This document shows, in pieces, positions 15,682-23,219 of a stretch of 32,165 nt of DNA. The number at the start of each line of letters is the position of its first letter. Position 1 is the first letter of the stretch. The notes below the pieces were generated by a model. The model saw nothing but the letters and a program-made list of their open reading frames with translations. It was not told the origin of the DNA and made no database searches. The translations under genes were made by a program, and so were the position numbers. Origin of the DNA: Runella sp. (lineage in GTDB: Bacteria > Bacteroidota > Bacteroidia > Cytophagales > Spirosomataceae). The stretch is from NCBI GenBank assembly GCA_023254175.1, contig JALQYJ010000161.1:1-32165 (forward strand). Reading direction: 5' to 3'.

Positions 15682-15758
15682 CAGTGTATGATTATATTTT
15701 ACATGGAGAAAATAAACTGCAAAATACTCATCACTCATTATTTACCCCTCATCATCTC

Positions 15759-16175
15759 CTACATTCCTATCTGATGCACTTCAATGATGTTGCCATCTGG
15801 GTCATAGAAAAAGATTTGATACCAACCCGCCAATGCCCATTTTCCATAATCGGCATAAGGAATATTTTGTTCCTCTAGTTTCTTTTTGAAACCTTTTATA
15901 TCATCCGTTCTAAAACAAAAGTGACCATTCTGAATAGGATTGATAGGCATACTCATACGAAAAGCCGTACTATGGTCTTTTTTGGTAATATGAAATTCAA
16001 CTTCACCATCAGTCAGAAATTCAACTTGTCCGTCGTAACGGTTGACCGTATCTGCTGAGGTTAAACCATGCTCTTCATCTTGAATTTGGCTTAGTCCAAA
16101 AATGGATTTGTAAAATGAAGATAGTCTTGGCACGTCTTCTGTGCAAAGATTCATGTGGTGATACTTAAACTTCAT
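15759..16175 (-). CDS. VOC (glyoxalase/dioxygenase superfamily) protein
   Basis: 138 aa, a single vicinal-oxygen-chelate unit made of two beta-alpha-beta-beta-beta modules: FKYHHMNLCTEDVPRLSSFY with candidate metal ligand His6/His7, FYKSIFGLSQ, HFCFRTDDIKGFKKKLEEQ with a second His, and FFYDPDGNIIEVHQI with the usual Glu. Members include glyoxalase I, methylmalonyl-CoA epimerase and ring-cleavage dioxygenases; the reaction here is not shown. The close linkage with CoA enzymes makes an isomerase or epimerase step possible, as inference. First gene of the minus-strand set, with its own -7 element in the divergent promoter region. Confidence 0.85.
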   Translation of the reverse strand: MKFKYHHMNLCTEDVPRLSSFYKSIFGLSQIQDEEHGLTSADTVNRYDGQVEFLTDGEVEFHITKKDHSTAFRMSMPINPIQNGHFCFRTDDIKGFKKKLEEQNIPYADYGKWALAGWYQIFFYDPDGNIIEVHQIGM

Positions 16176-16190
16176 GTTTTGCTTGTATTT

Positions 16191-16248
16191 AAAAATAAAT
16201 TATTTTGCAAATATAAAATTATATTTTCATATATAAAAAATAAATTAT
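16191..16248. repeat. 13-bp direct repeats in the divergent promoter region
   Basis: aaaaataaattat occurs at 16191-16203 and again at 16236-16248, 45 bp apart, i.e. about four helical turns. The two copies lie next to the minus- and plus-strand -7 elements. They might be binding sites for the IclR-type regulator encoded nearby; the region is very AT-rich, so chance similarity is possible. Confidence 0.4.
16208..16215 (-). promoter_or_regulatory. Minus-strand -7 element for the VOC gene
   Basis: On the minus strand this reads TATATTTG, an exact TAnnTTTG match, 32 nt before the VOC start codon. Confidence 0.5.
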
Positions 16249-16255
16249 ACTTTTG
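16248..16255 (+). promoter_or_regulatory. Plus-strand -7 element for the hydratase operon
   Basis: TACTTTTG matches TAnnTTTG, 31 nt before the hydratase start codon. With the opposing element at 16208-16215 this gives a compact divergent promoter between the two halves of the CoA cluster. Confidence 0.55.
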
Positions 16256-16286
16256 TTTGAAATCATAGTGGAAAACACATTTTAAT

Positions 16287-17120
16287 ATGAAAGATTACCT
16301 TTCAGCATCTCCAGTAAGATCCAAAGAGCTATGCAGTTTGACAATGGTTCAACGTGTGGCTGCCATGTTAGATATAGAAACGCAATCATTTGCTGAAGGC
16401 GATGTACTTCCAAAAGGTTGGCATTTTTTTATGTTGGCTGGTGAAACTCGAAAGTCTGAATTACGCAAAGATGGCTTTCCAAGCTTAGGCGTTCCGCTAC
16501 CAGACCTCGGTTTGCCAAGGTTGCTTCTAGGTGGTAGAACGGTAACCTATCATGGAAAAATTTTGATTGGTTCGGTGATAGAAAAAAGTAGTTTTATTAA
16601 AAATATCACTGAAAAAACAACGAAAAATGGGCAAATGGCAATCGTTACGCTTCAACATGAATTGCGTTTGGTTGACGCAGATACGCCTGCCATTGTTGAA
16701 ACGCAAACTTATATTTTGAAATCAATTACGAGTTCTGAATTAGGAATTATGAATACGCCTAATTCAGAAGTTCCTAATTCCCACTTCCTCATTCCTAATT
16801 CAGAAGTAGTCACTCCCGACGAAACCCTTTTGTTTCAATACTCAGCTTTGGGATTCAATTCTCATAAAATTCATTTAGATAGAAATTACACGCAGCAAGT
16901 AGAAGGTTTACCGGATTTAGTTGTAAATGGTGGTTTGGCTACGCTATTGATGACTGAGTTTTTGCGAAAAGAAAAAGGCATTGACCTAAAAGCAATTAAA
17001 GTAAAACATATTGCTCCATTGTATTGCAACCGCCCTTTAAGATTGGATTATGAAAATGGCGAAGGGAAAATTTATGATAATACAAACAGTATAGCAGTGG
17101 AAATGGAAATAGAGGCATAA
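16287..17120 (+). CDS. MaoC/HTD2-like enoyl-CoA hydratase (mesaconyl-C4-CoA hydratase type)
   Basis: 277 aa with two hot-dog units. The N-terminal FAS1-like dehydratase part (about 10-147) contains LPKGWHFFMLAGETRKSELR and the DGFPSLGVPLPDLGLPRLLL/GG region; the C-terminal unit (~176-275) has FQYSALGFNSHKIHLDRNYT with the Asp-His pair of hydratases, then GLPDLVVNGGLATLLMTEFL. This domain pair is typical of mesaconyl-C4-CoA/itaconyl-CoA hydratase and HTD2-type proteins, so hydration of an enoyl-CoA is likely; substrate is inferred. Odd: residues ~149-173 between the units are encoded by repeat sequence (16733-16805). It is followed by the CoA-transferase after 32 nt in one operon. Confidence 0.8.
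   Translation: MKDYLSASPVRSKELCSLTMVQRVAAMLDIETQSFAEGDVLPKGWHFFMLAGETRKSELRKDGFPSLGVPLPDLGLPRLLLGGRTVTYHGKILIGSVIEKSSFIKNITEKTTKNGQMAIVTLQHELRLVDADTPAIVETQTYILKSITSSELGIMNTPNSEVPNSHFLIPNSEVVTPDETLLFQYSALGFNSHKIHLDRNYTQQVEGLPDLVVNGGLATLLMTEFLRKEKGIDLKAIKVKHIAPLYCNRPLRLDYENGEGKIYDNTNSIAVEMEIEA
16733..16805. repeat. CCTAATTC-type palindromic repeat within the hydratase gene
   Basis: Perfect 15-bp inverted repeat, ttctgaattaggaat (16733-16747) and attcctaattcagaa (16791-16805), with further copies of cctaattc between (from 16759 and 16773). This type of sequence is usually intergenic in this phylum. Here it is read in frame and encodes the linker region around SELGIMNTPNSEVPNSHFLI. Confidence 0.65.
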
Positions 17121-17152
17121 TTCACCTCATTTAGTCAATCGTCGTTCAAAAA

Positions 17153-18361
17153 ATGTTTAAACCATTAAAAAATATCAAAATCCTTGACCTTACTTCCGTG
17201 GTAGTTGGTCCTGTAGCTACGTGGCGACTGGGGCAATACGGAGCTGAAATCATCAAAGTAGAAAACCCTTCGGGCGATTTGATGCGTGGTTTAGGGGGAA
17301 TGTCGCCAACGGGGCAACATTCTGGAGCGTATTTGCACCTAAACAGAGGCAAGAAAAACATTTGTCTTGACCTAAAAAAAGAAGGAAGCAAAGGCATTAT
17401 TCAAAAATTAGTAGCATGGGCCGATGTGATTGTCGCCAATATGCGACCTGATGCTCTGGAGCGTTTGGGCTTGGGTAGTAAAAGTATTCGGGCGAAGTAT
17501 CCCGAAAAAATTTACTGTCTGATTACTGGATACGGAACAGATGGGCCTTACTCGGGACTACCCACTTATGACAGCGTTTTGCAGGGAGCTTCGGGTATGG
17601 CTGGACTTACCTTGGCACGTGACGGCAAACCCGCTTACGTCCCTATGTTGATTTGTGACCATGTCGTTGGCGAAATTACGGCAGGTGTAGTAATGGCAGC
17701 TTTGATGCAAAAACAAAATACAGACATCGGAGCAAGTATTGAAATCCCGATGTTTGAAACGATGGCTTCGTTTGTTTTGCAAGAACATTTGGCCCAACAA
17801 AGTTTTGAACCACCCGTTGGCCCTCCTGGCGACCTTCGCTTGTTGAGTCCTCATAACCAACCCGTTAAAACCAAAGATGGCTACATTTCTTTTACCATCA
17901 ATACCGATATTCAAGTAAAAGCCTTTTTGAAAATTACCGACAGGACAGAACTCCTAACCGATGAAAGGTTTCAGAGCGTAGCAAGTAGAGCCAAGTACGT
18001 TTCGGAATGGTTTGAGATTCGTGGGGCGGCGTTAGATAGCAAAACAACCGAAGAGTGGCTTGAAGTATTCCGAAAAGCCGATTTGCCGGCCATGCCTTGT
18101 CATACACTTGAAACACTGACCCAAGACCCACACTTAAAGGCAGTGGAATTAATCAATTTTGAAAATCATCCAACAGAAGGCAAAATAGCCGTGATTCGTT
18201 CAACAATCCAAGTAAATGGAGTATATCCTTCTGCTCGCTCTTCGGCTGTCCCTTGCGGTTGGGATACCAAAGAGATTCTGCACGATATGGGTTACTCAGA
18301 TGCAGAAATGGAAAGTTTGATTAATGAAAAAGCGACCTTTCAATTCAAAAACGAGCATTAA
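17153..18361 (+). CDS. CaiB/BaiF (class III) CoA-transferase
   Basis: 402 aa, normal for the family. N-terminal LDLTSVVVGPVATWRLGQYG and AEIIKVENPSGDLMR, NRGKKNICLDLK, ADVIVANMRPDALERLGLG, ITGYGTDGPYSGLPTYDSVL, and the catalytic Asp169 in MLICDHVVGEITAG, the position of the nucleophilic Asp in characterised members. It moves CoA between acids (e.g. from succinyl-CoA) and so activates the cluster's substrate without ATP. Neighbouring hydratase, dehydrogenases and thiolase remnant support a role at the head of a beta-oxidation-like route. Acid identity is unknown. The broken thiolase gene begins 18 nt after its stop. Confidence 0.94.
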   Translation: MFKPLKNIKILDLTSVVVGPVATWRLGQYGAEIIKVENPSGDLMRGLGGMSPTGQHSGAYLHLNRGKKNICLDLKKEGSKGIIQKLVAWADVIVANMRPDALERLGLGSKSIRAKYPEKIYCLITGYGTDGPYSGLPTYDSVLQGASGMAGLTLARDGKPAYVPMLICDHVVGEITAGVVMAALMQKQNTDIGASIEIPMFETMASFVLQEHLAQQSFEPPVGPPGDLRLLSPHNQPVKTKDGYISFTINTDIQVKAFLKITDRTELLTDERFQSVASRAKYVSEWFEIRGAALDSKTTEEWLEVFRKADLPAMPCHTLETLTQDPHLKAVELINFENHPTEGKIAVIRSTIQVNGVYPSARSSAVPCGWDTKEILHDMGYSDAEMESLINEKATFQFKNEH

Positions 18362-18379
18362 AATTTTCTATTGAATTTT

Positions 18380-19515
18380 ATGTCATATATAATTGACGCT
18401 ATTCGAACCCCCATTGGAAGTTTGAGCCGAAGCTTATCAAATCTTCTTGCCGATGATTTGGCAGCTTTACCGATTCAAGAACTTATCAAAAGAAATCCTA
18501 ATCTACCGTTAGAATTAATCGACGATGTGATTTTGGGTTGTCATAATCAGGCAGGCGAAGGCAACCGAAACGTGGCTCGTATGGCATTGCTGTTGGCGGG
18601 AATTCCGTACACTGTTCCAAGCGAAACCGTCAATCGTTTGTTTTCATCGGGAATATCGGCTGTAATTCATGCCAACCGAGCCATCAAAGCAGATGATGGC
18701 GATATTTTTATTGCAAGAGGCATGGAACACATGACTCGTGGGCCAATGGTAATGAGTAAATCTTCTAAACCTTTTATTTGTGAACCCCAAGTTACAAAAA
18801 ATGTATGGCACAGAGGCCATGGGCGTAATGGCTGAAAACTTGGCAGAGATCTATAAAATTAGCCGTAAAGACCAAGATTTTTTTGCCTTTCGTTCACAAC
18901 AAAAAGCCTTCGTAGCCCAACAAAATGGCGGATAAAAAAGGGAATATCACCGTTTTTAAAAAAGATGAATTTATCAAAGGAAAGACTTCGCTTGAAATTC
19001 TATCAAAATTAAAACCCATTTTCAGAAAAAACGGCACTGTAACCGCAGGAAATACCTCTGGACCCAACGATGGAGCCGCCGTCATGTTGATTACTTCAGA
19101 AGAAGCTATCAACAACTGCAACTTTCGCCCAAAAGCAAGAATTGTCGCCTTGGCAGTGGTGGGTGTTGAACCTAAAATTATGGGCATTGGCTCCGTCAGA
19201 GCAAGCCAAAAAGCTTCGAAAAAAGCAGGTTTGACCCTCGACCAAATAGATGTATTTGAGTTTAACGAAGCCTTTGCCGCACAGTGTTTAGCCGTTACTC
19301 GCAATTTAGGCATTGCCGATGACGATGCAAGAGTAAACCCCAACGGTGGAGCAATTGCGATGGGGCATATGCTTCCGCTTGGCATGTCGGGTACTCGTAT
19401 TATTCAAGCTACTGTAAATGAGCTACTTCATTCAAAGAAAAAATATGCTCTTGCCTCTATGTGTGTTGGTGTAGGCATGGGTTATGCCGTAATTATTGAA
19501 AATGTTACCCTTTAG
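18380..19515 (+). pseudogene. Acetyl-CoA acyltransferase (thiolase), broken and lacking its nucleophile
   Basis: Starts at ATG 18380 (MSYIIDAIRTPIGSLSRSLS; the open frame's TTG at 18371 is less likely). Part 1 (frame to ~18800) has DDVILGCHNQAGEGNRNVAR; the usual VNRLCxSG reads VNRLFSSG, so the nucleophile Cys is Phe88 (TTT at 18641-18643). Part 2, in another frame, 18801-18935, reads [20 protein letters not shown] and [17 protein letters not shown]. Part 3, in the third frame from about 18925, carries NEAFA, a GH motif disturbed by two extra residues (GHMLPLG) and MCVGVGMGY with the second Cys. About 20-25 residues seem lost between parts 1 and 2, and some between 2 and 3. Closest in feel to PcaF/PaaJ 3-oxoadipyl-CoA thiolases. 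Confidence 0.88.
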
Positions 19516-19520
19516 AAAAA

Positions 19521-20333
19521 ATGGAAAATACAGTATCAGAAGAAAATACAAAATACCAGCTCTTACAACTCGAAAACAAAGTTTGTGTCATTACGGGTGC
19601 AGCTTCTTTACGCAGTATCGGTTATGGAACGGCAGAACTTTTTGCAGCACATGGAGCAAAATTGGTGATTTTAGATTTGGCAATGAACGACCAAATAGCC
19701 AATCAATTAACGAATCATATTGAAGTACAAATTGGCAAGAAAACAGAAATTATCTGTATCCAATGTGACATCAAAAATGCAGCAGATTGCGACAATGCCA
19801 TCGAAAAAAGTGTAGCCCATTTTGGCACAATTGACTGCTTGGTGAATTGTGCAGGCATTGTAAAATCAGAAGGAATGTTGTCGATTAATGAGCAAGACTA
19901 TGATTTAATCATGGACGTAAACCTGAAAGGAACTTTCAACATTTGTAAAAGTGTCTTGAAAATTTTTGCTAAAAAGCAAGCAGGGGTTATTGTCAATTTG
20001 GCTTCTTTAGCGGGTCAGCGTGGGGGTGGATTAGTTGGAGGTTCACATTACGCCGCTTCCAAAGGTGGCGTAATAAGTTTGACCCGTTCAATCGCCAGAG
20101 AATTTGCCCCGATGAATATTCGTGCCAACGTCATTTGTCCTGCCATGATAGAAACACCTATGTTAGACGGACTGACCGATGAACAATTAGACAATGTAGT
20201 AGCAGATATTCCATTAAAAAGAGTGGGTAAAACCTCCGAATTAGCTGGGGCTTGTCTTTTCTTAGCGTCAGAGCTTTCAGGGTTTGTAACAGGAGCAACA
20301 ATTGATGTGAATGGAGGAATTCATATTCATTAA
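19521..20333 (+). CDS. SDR-family oxidoreductase (3-oxoacyl reductase-like)
   Basis: 270 aa classical short-chain dehydrogenase: cofactor loop TGAASLRSIGYG (25-36), acidic Asp52 after strand 2 favouring NAD(H), NCAG at 109-112, catalytic Asn134, Ser162, Tyr177 and Lys181 (YAASK), and NVICPAMIETPM plus the C-terminal SGFVTGATIDVNGG. Reduces or oxidises a hydroxyl/carbonyl; with a 3-hydroxyacyl-CoA dehydrogenase also in the cluster, the two may act on opposite stereoisomers or on different intermediates. An N-terminal extension of ~18 residues precedes the fold. It starts 5 nt after the thiolase remnant and is the last gene of the operon. Confidence 0.92.
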   Translation: MENTVSEENTKYQLLQLENKVCVITGAASLRSIGYGTAELFAAHGAKLVILDLAMNDQIANQLTNHIEVQIGKKTEIICIQCDIKNAADCDNAIEKSVAHFGTIDCLVNCAGIVKSEGMLSINEQDYDLIMDVNLKGTFNICKSVLKIFAKKQAGVIVNLASLAGQRGGGLVGGSHYAASKGGVISLTRSIAREFAPMNIRANVICPAMIETPMLDGLTDEQLDNVVADIPLKRVGKTSELAGACLFLASELSGFVTGATIDVNGGIHIH

Positions 20334-20363
20334 AGAAACTTCACTTCATTGAATCAAGTTTCT
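20334..20363 (+). terminator. Weak hairpin after the SDR gene
   Basis: 8-bp stem agaaactt (20334-20341) / aagtttct (20356-20363) with a 14-nt loop and no clear T-run; a probable but weak transcript end. After it comes a short tandem acctacttt repeat (20392-20417) before the convergent folP gene. Confidence 0.4.
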
Positions 20364-20450
20364 GTTAATCAGCAAATATTTTTTAAATATCACCTACTTT
20401 ACCTACTTTACCTACTTCTATCTTCTGTTTCAAGGTTCTTTTGATAACTT

Positions 20451-21296
20451 TTAAGTCTTTAAAGTAGCCAATTGCATCAATCGAACTAACTTTATCACTT
20501 CAACAGCCTCTTTCACATCATGAACACGGAGGATATTCGCACCGTTGAGGATGGCCACTGTGTTGAGGGCCGTAGTGCCATTGAGCGATTGTTCAGGAGT
20601 AATGTCCAGTTTTCGCCAAATCATCGACTTCCGAGAAACGCCCACCAACAGCGGAACATTTAATGTTTCAAAGGCCCGTAACTCGCGCAAGAGGACGTAG
20701 TTTTGGTCGGCATTTTTAGCAAAGCCAAAGCCCATATCCGCCACAATGTCTTTGACCCCCAACTGACGAAGTTGGTAAATTTTGGTTTGCAATTCCCGCA
20801 TCACATCCGTCACCAAATCATCATAGTGAGTAAGTTCTTTCATCGTTTGAGGAGTACCACGGCTGTGCATCAGAATGTACGGTACGTTCAGCTCGGCGAC
20901 GGTTTCAAACATCAGCGGGTCGAGGTTGCCGCCAGCAATGTCGTTGATAATATGCGCCCCTGATTCAATGGATTTTCGGGCAACGGAGGCTCGAAACGTG
21001 TCAATGGAAACGATGACCTGAGGGAAACGTTTACGCAGCATTTCAACTACGGGCAGCACACGATGAAGTTCTTCTTCTTCGCTGACGGCGTCGGCCCCTG
21101 GGCGGGTCGAGTGTCCACCGATGTCGAGTATTAAAGCCCCTTCCGAAAGCATTTTATCGGCTTTTTTGTAAGCGTCCTCCATTTGTAAGACCCTACTTCC
21201 CGAAAAAAAGGAATCAGGCGTGACATTGAGAATGCCCATAACCTGCGGAGTAGACAAGTCGAGCAACTTTCCAGCGATATTCAGCGTTTTTTTCAT
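20451..21296 (-). CDS. folP: Dihydropteroate synthase
   Basis: 281 aa from ATG 21294-21296 (MKKTLNIAGKLLDLSTPQVM); the longer open frame would need a TTG. Joins p-aminobenzoate to dihydropterin pyrophosphate in folate synthesis. All family motifs are present: MGILNVTPDSF (20-30), LDIGGHSTRPGAD (58-69), VSIDTFRASVA (96-106), HIINDIAGG (115-123), LMHSRGTPQTM (142-152), DMGFGFAKNADQNY (187-200), VGVSRKSMI (218-226) with the substrate-binding Lys, and ILRVHDV at 255-261. It diverges from the DUF1599 gene across 91 nt. Confidence 0.96.
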   Translation of the reverse strand: MKKTLNIAGKLLDLSTPQVMGILNVTPDSFFSGSRVLQMEDAYKKADKMLSEGALILDIGGHSTRPGADAVSEEEELHRVLPVVEMLRKRFPQVIVSIDTFRASVARKSIESGAHIINDIAGGNLDPLMFETVAELNVPYILMHSRGTPQTMKELTHYDDLVTDVMRELQTKIYQLRQLGVKDIVADMGFGFAKNADQNYVLLRELRAFETLNVPLLVGVSRKSMIWRKLDITPEQSLNGTTALNTVAILNGANILRVHDVKEAVEVIKLVRLMQLATLKT

Positions 21297-21387
21297 AATT
21301 TCGCGGCTTACATTAGGCAATGTTAACTGTAAATTAGGAACCGTTAGTTCATTTTATTTGGGGAGAAACAACGGACTCGTAAAGTAT

Positions 21388-21930
21388 ATGCAACAAACTG
21401 AGCGCGAATATCGGAGTGTTATCACTCGCTGCAAAGACATTTTTACTAAAAAAAACCAAGACTACGGCCCTTCGTGGCGCATTCTACGTCTTCCTTCCAT
21501 TACTGACCAGATTTTTATTAAAGCACAACGTATCCGTACCCTCCAAGAAAATGGTTTTTCGAAGGTAGACGAAGGGGAAGTATCCGAGTTTATTGGCATC
21601 ATCAATTACTGTGTCATGGCCTTGATTCAAATACAGTTAGGTGATAACAAAGGAATAGATTTTACGGCTGCCCAGCTTACCGAATTGTATGACAATCAAA
21701 TGAATGAAGTGTATGAATTGTTGTTCAACAAAAACCATGACTACGGCGAAGCATGGCGCGATATGAGGGTAAGCAGCATGACCGATATTATTTTGATGAA
21801 ACTTTTTCGCATCAAACAAATAGAAGATAACGAAGGGAAAACGATTGTTTCGGAAGGGGTAAAATCTGGCTATCAAGATATCGTCAATTATTCAGTATTT
21901 TGTCTTATCAAACTTGGACAAGCGCATTAA
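21388..21930 (+). CDS. DUF1599 protein, internally duplicated
   Basis: 180 aa from ATG 21388 (MQQTEREYRSVITRCKDIFT); upstream in-frame codons overlap folP and its promoter. Two homologous halves are seen: residues ~8-85 with KNQDYGPSWR, ITDQIFIKAQRIRTLQENG and IINYCVMALIQIQLG, and ~104-178 with KNHDYGEAWR, MTDIILMKLFRIKQIEDNEG and IVNYSVFCLIKLG. DUF1599 has been proposed, from phage contexts, to be linked with nucleotide modification, but a cellular role in Bacteroidota is not established. The gene sits between folP and the BT_3928-type gene, a common order in this phylum. Confidence 0.88.
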   Translation: MQQTEREYRSVITRCKDIFTKKNQDYGPSWRILRLPSITDQIFIKAQRIRTLQENGFSKVDEGEVSEFIGIINYCVMALIQIQLGDNKGIDFTAAQLTELYDNQMNEVYELLFNKNHDYGEAWRDMRVSSMTDIILMKLFRIKQIEDNEGKTIVSEGVKSGYQDIVNYSVFCLIKLGQAH

Positions 21931-22072
21931 CCTTGCATTAACAGTTACTTTTAGCTTAATTTTTGAAATTTGTAGTCAATACTAAATAGCACACGGATGA
22001 CACTAATTTTTTTGTCTTTAATCCGCTAAACTTATTCTATTTTTTCAACTCAAACGAACCTAACGATAACGA

Positions 22073-23161
22073 ATGAAAATTTTAGCCCACATTGTCCGCT
22101 TTTTAGTTGGAGGAATCTTTATTTTCTCGGGTCTTGTTAAACTCAACGACCCCGTTGGAACTCAAATTAAGCTGGAAGAGTACTTCGAAGTATTCGCCAC
22201 TGACATGCCGTTTATGCACGATTTTTGGATGGCATTGGTTCCGCTTGCGCTTTATTTTTCGGTACTCATGTGCGCCGCCGAAGTTATTCTCGGAGTAGCA
22301 CTTTTGGCCTCTTGGCGTTTGAAGCAGGTCAATTGGATACTTCTCGCCCTGATTGTTTTCTTTACATTCCTTACATTCTACTCAGCCTACTTCAATAAAG
22401 TAACTGACTGCGGTTGTTTCGGCGATTTCTTAAAACTTAAACCTTGGACTTCGTTTACCAAAGACATTATTTTACTGGTACTGATTCTATTTCTTATCTG
22501 GCAAAGCAAAGTATTCCGTAGCCTACGCACGGGTTCGTTAGTGGCGTTTTCAGCCATTTTGTCCATTGCCTTAGCCATTTATGCCATCCGTTACTTGCCT
22601 CCTGTTGACTTTTTGCCCTACAAAATCGGCAATAATATTCCTCAACTGATGCAGCCATCAGAGCCTCTTCGCTACAAATATGTGATGGAAAAAGAGGGAA
22701 AAACCGAAGAGTTTGAGCAATTTCCGTCCGATACTACTTATAAGTACAAAGAAATGGTACTTATCAACGAAAATGCCAAACCTAAGATTACGGATTACAA
22801 GGTTTGGAACAATGAAGGTGATTTTACGCAAGAAACTTTCACGGGAAAAAAGCTCATTATCATTATCAAAAACGGTCCCGATTTGAACGTAGCAAGTTTG
22901 GCAGAAATCCGTTCGTTGATTAAGTCCTTGAAAGGTACAGGTGTAGAATCATTGATTTTAACCTCAAACAGCGACGCCGAAATTCAAGAAATCCGTAAAG
23001 CCTACGCCATCGACGTACCTTATTACTTTGCTGATGGTACAGTATTAAAAACTATTTCTCGTTCTAATCCAGGCATTTGGCTTTTGAAAGACGGGACAGT
23101 CAAAGGTAAATGGCACTACAACACAACACCCGATAAAGCAGCAGTACTGGGTAAATTATAA
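22073..23161 (+). CDS. BT_3928-type membrane protein (DoxX/MauE plus thioredoxin-like domain)
   Basis: 362 aa. The N-terminal ~180 residues contain five to six membrane helices with the DoxX/MauE start (FLVGGIFIFSGLVKLNDPVG) and a Cys113-Gly-Cys115-Phe-Gly motif (TDCGCFGDFL) in a loop. The C-terminal 150 residues are soluble with a thioredoxin-like layout (KKLIIIIKNGPDLN, VESLILTSNSDAEIQEIR, the PYYFADGTVLK region and NPGIWLLKDGTVKGKW) but no CxxC. MauE-like proteins handle disulfides or cofactor maturation; here the role is unknown. The 142-nt region before it has no clear -7 element. Confidence 0.85.
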   Translation: MKILAHIVRFLVGGIFIFSGLVKLNDPVGTQIKLEEYFEVFATDMPFMHDFWMALVPLALYFSVLMCAAEVILGVALLASWRLKQVNWILLALIVFFTFLTFYSAYFNKVTDCGCFGDFLKLKPWTSFTKDIILLVLILFLIWQSKVFRSLRTGSLVAFSAILSIALAIYAIRYLPPVDFLPYKIGNNIPQLMQPSEPLRYKYVMEKEGKTEEFEQFPSDTTYKYKEMVLINENAKPKITDYKVWNNEGDFTQETFTGKKLIIIIKNGPDLNVASLAEIRSLIKSLKGTGVESLILTSNSDAEIQEIRKAYAIDVPYYFADGTVLKTISRSNPGIWLLKDGTVKGKWHYNTTPDKAAVLGKL

Positions 23162-23172
23162 TTCCCTTATAC

Positions 23173-23205
23173 AACTTCCCGAAAGTTTCAACCTTTCGGG
23201 AAGTT
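23173..23205 (+). terminator. 13-bp hairpin between the BT_3928-type gene and aroK
   Basis: Perfect stem aacttcccgaaag (23173-23185) / ctttcgggaagtt (23193-23205), 7-nt loop, ending 14 nt before the aroK ATG. It lacks a proper U-run, so it may be a leaky terminator, an mRNA stabiliser or a structure that limits aroK translation. Confidence 0.6.
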
Positions 23206-23219
23206 TCGAAATTCGATAG

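Noticed and set aside
18925-19515. Independent short thiolase gene starting at 18925.
   Set aside because: It lacks the N-terminal half and continues the broken thiolase upstream; the ATG is internal to the original gene.
11276-20403. 14-bp direct repeat TCACCTACTTTACC at 11276-11289 and 20390-20403 flanking the accessory block, suggestive of attachment sites.
   Set aside because: One to two 14-mer pairs are expected by chance in a 32-kb window; the right copy is part of a simple acctacttt tandem repeat and the left overlaps a gene end. No integrase is nearby.
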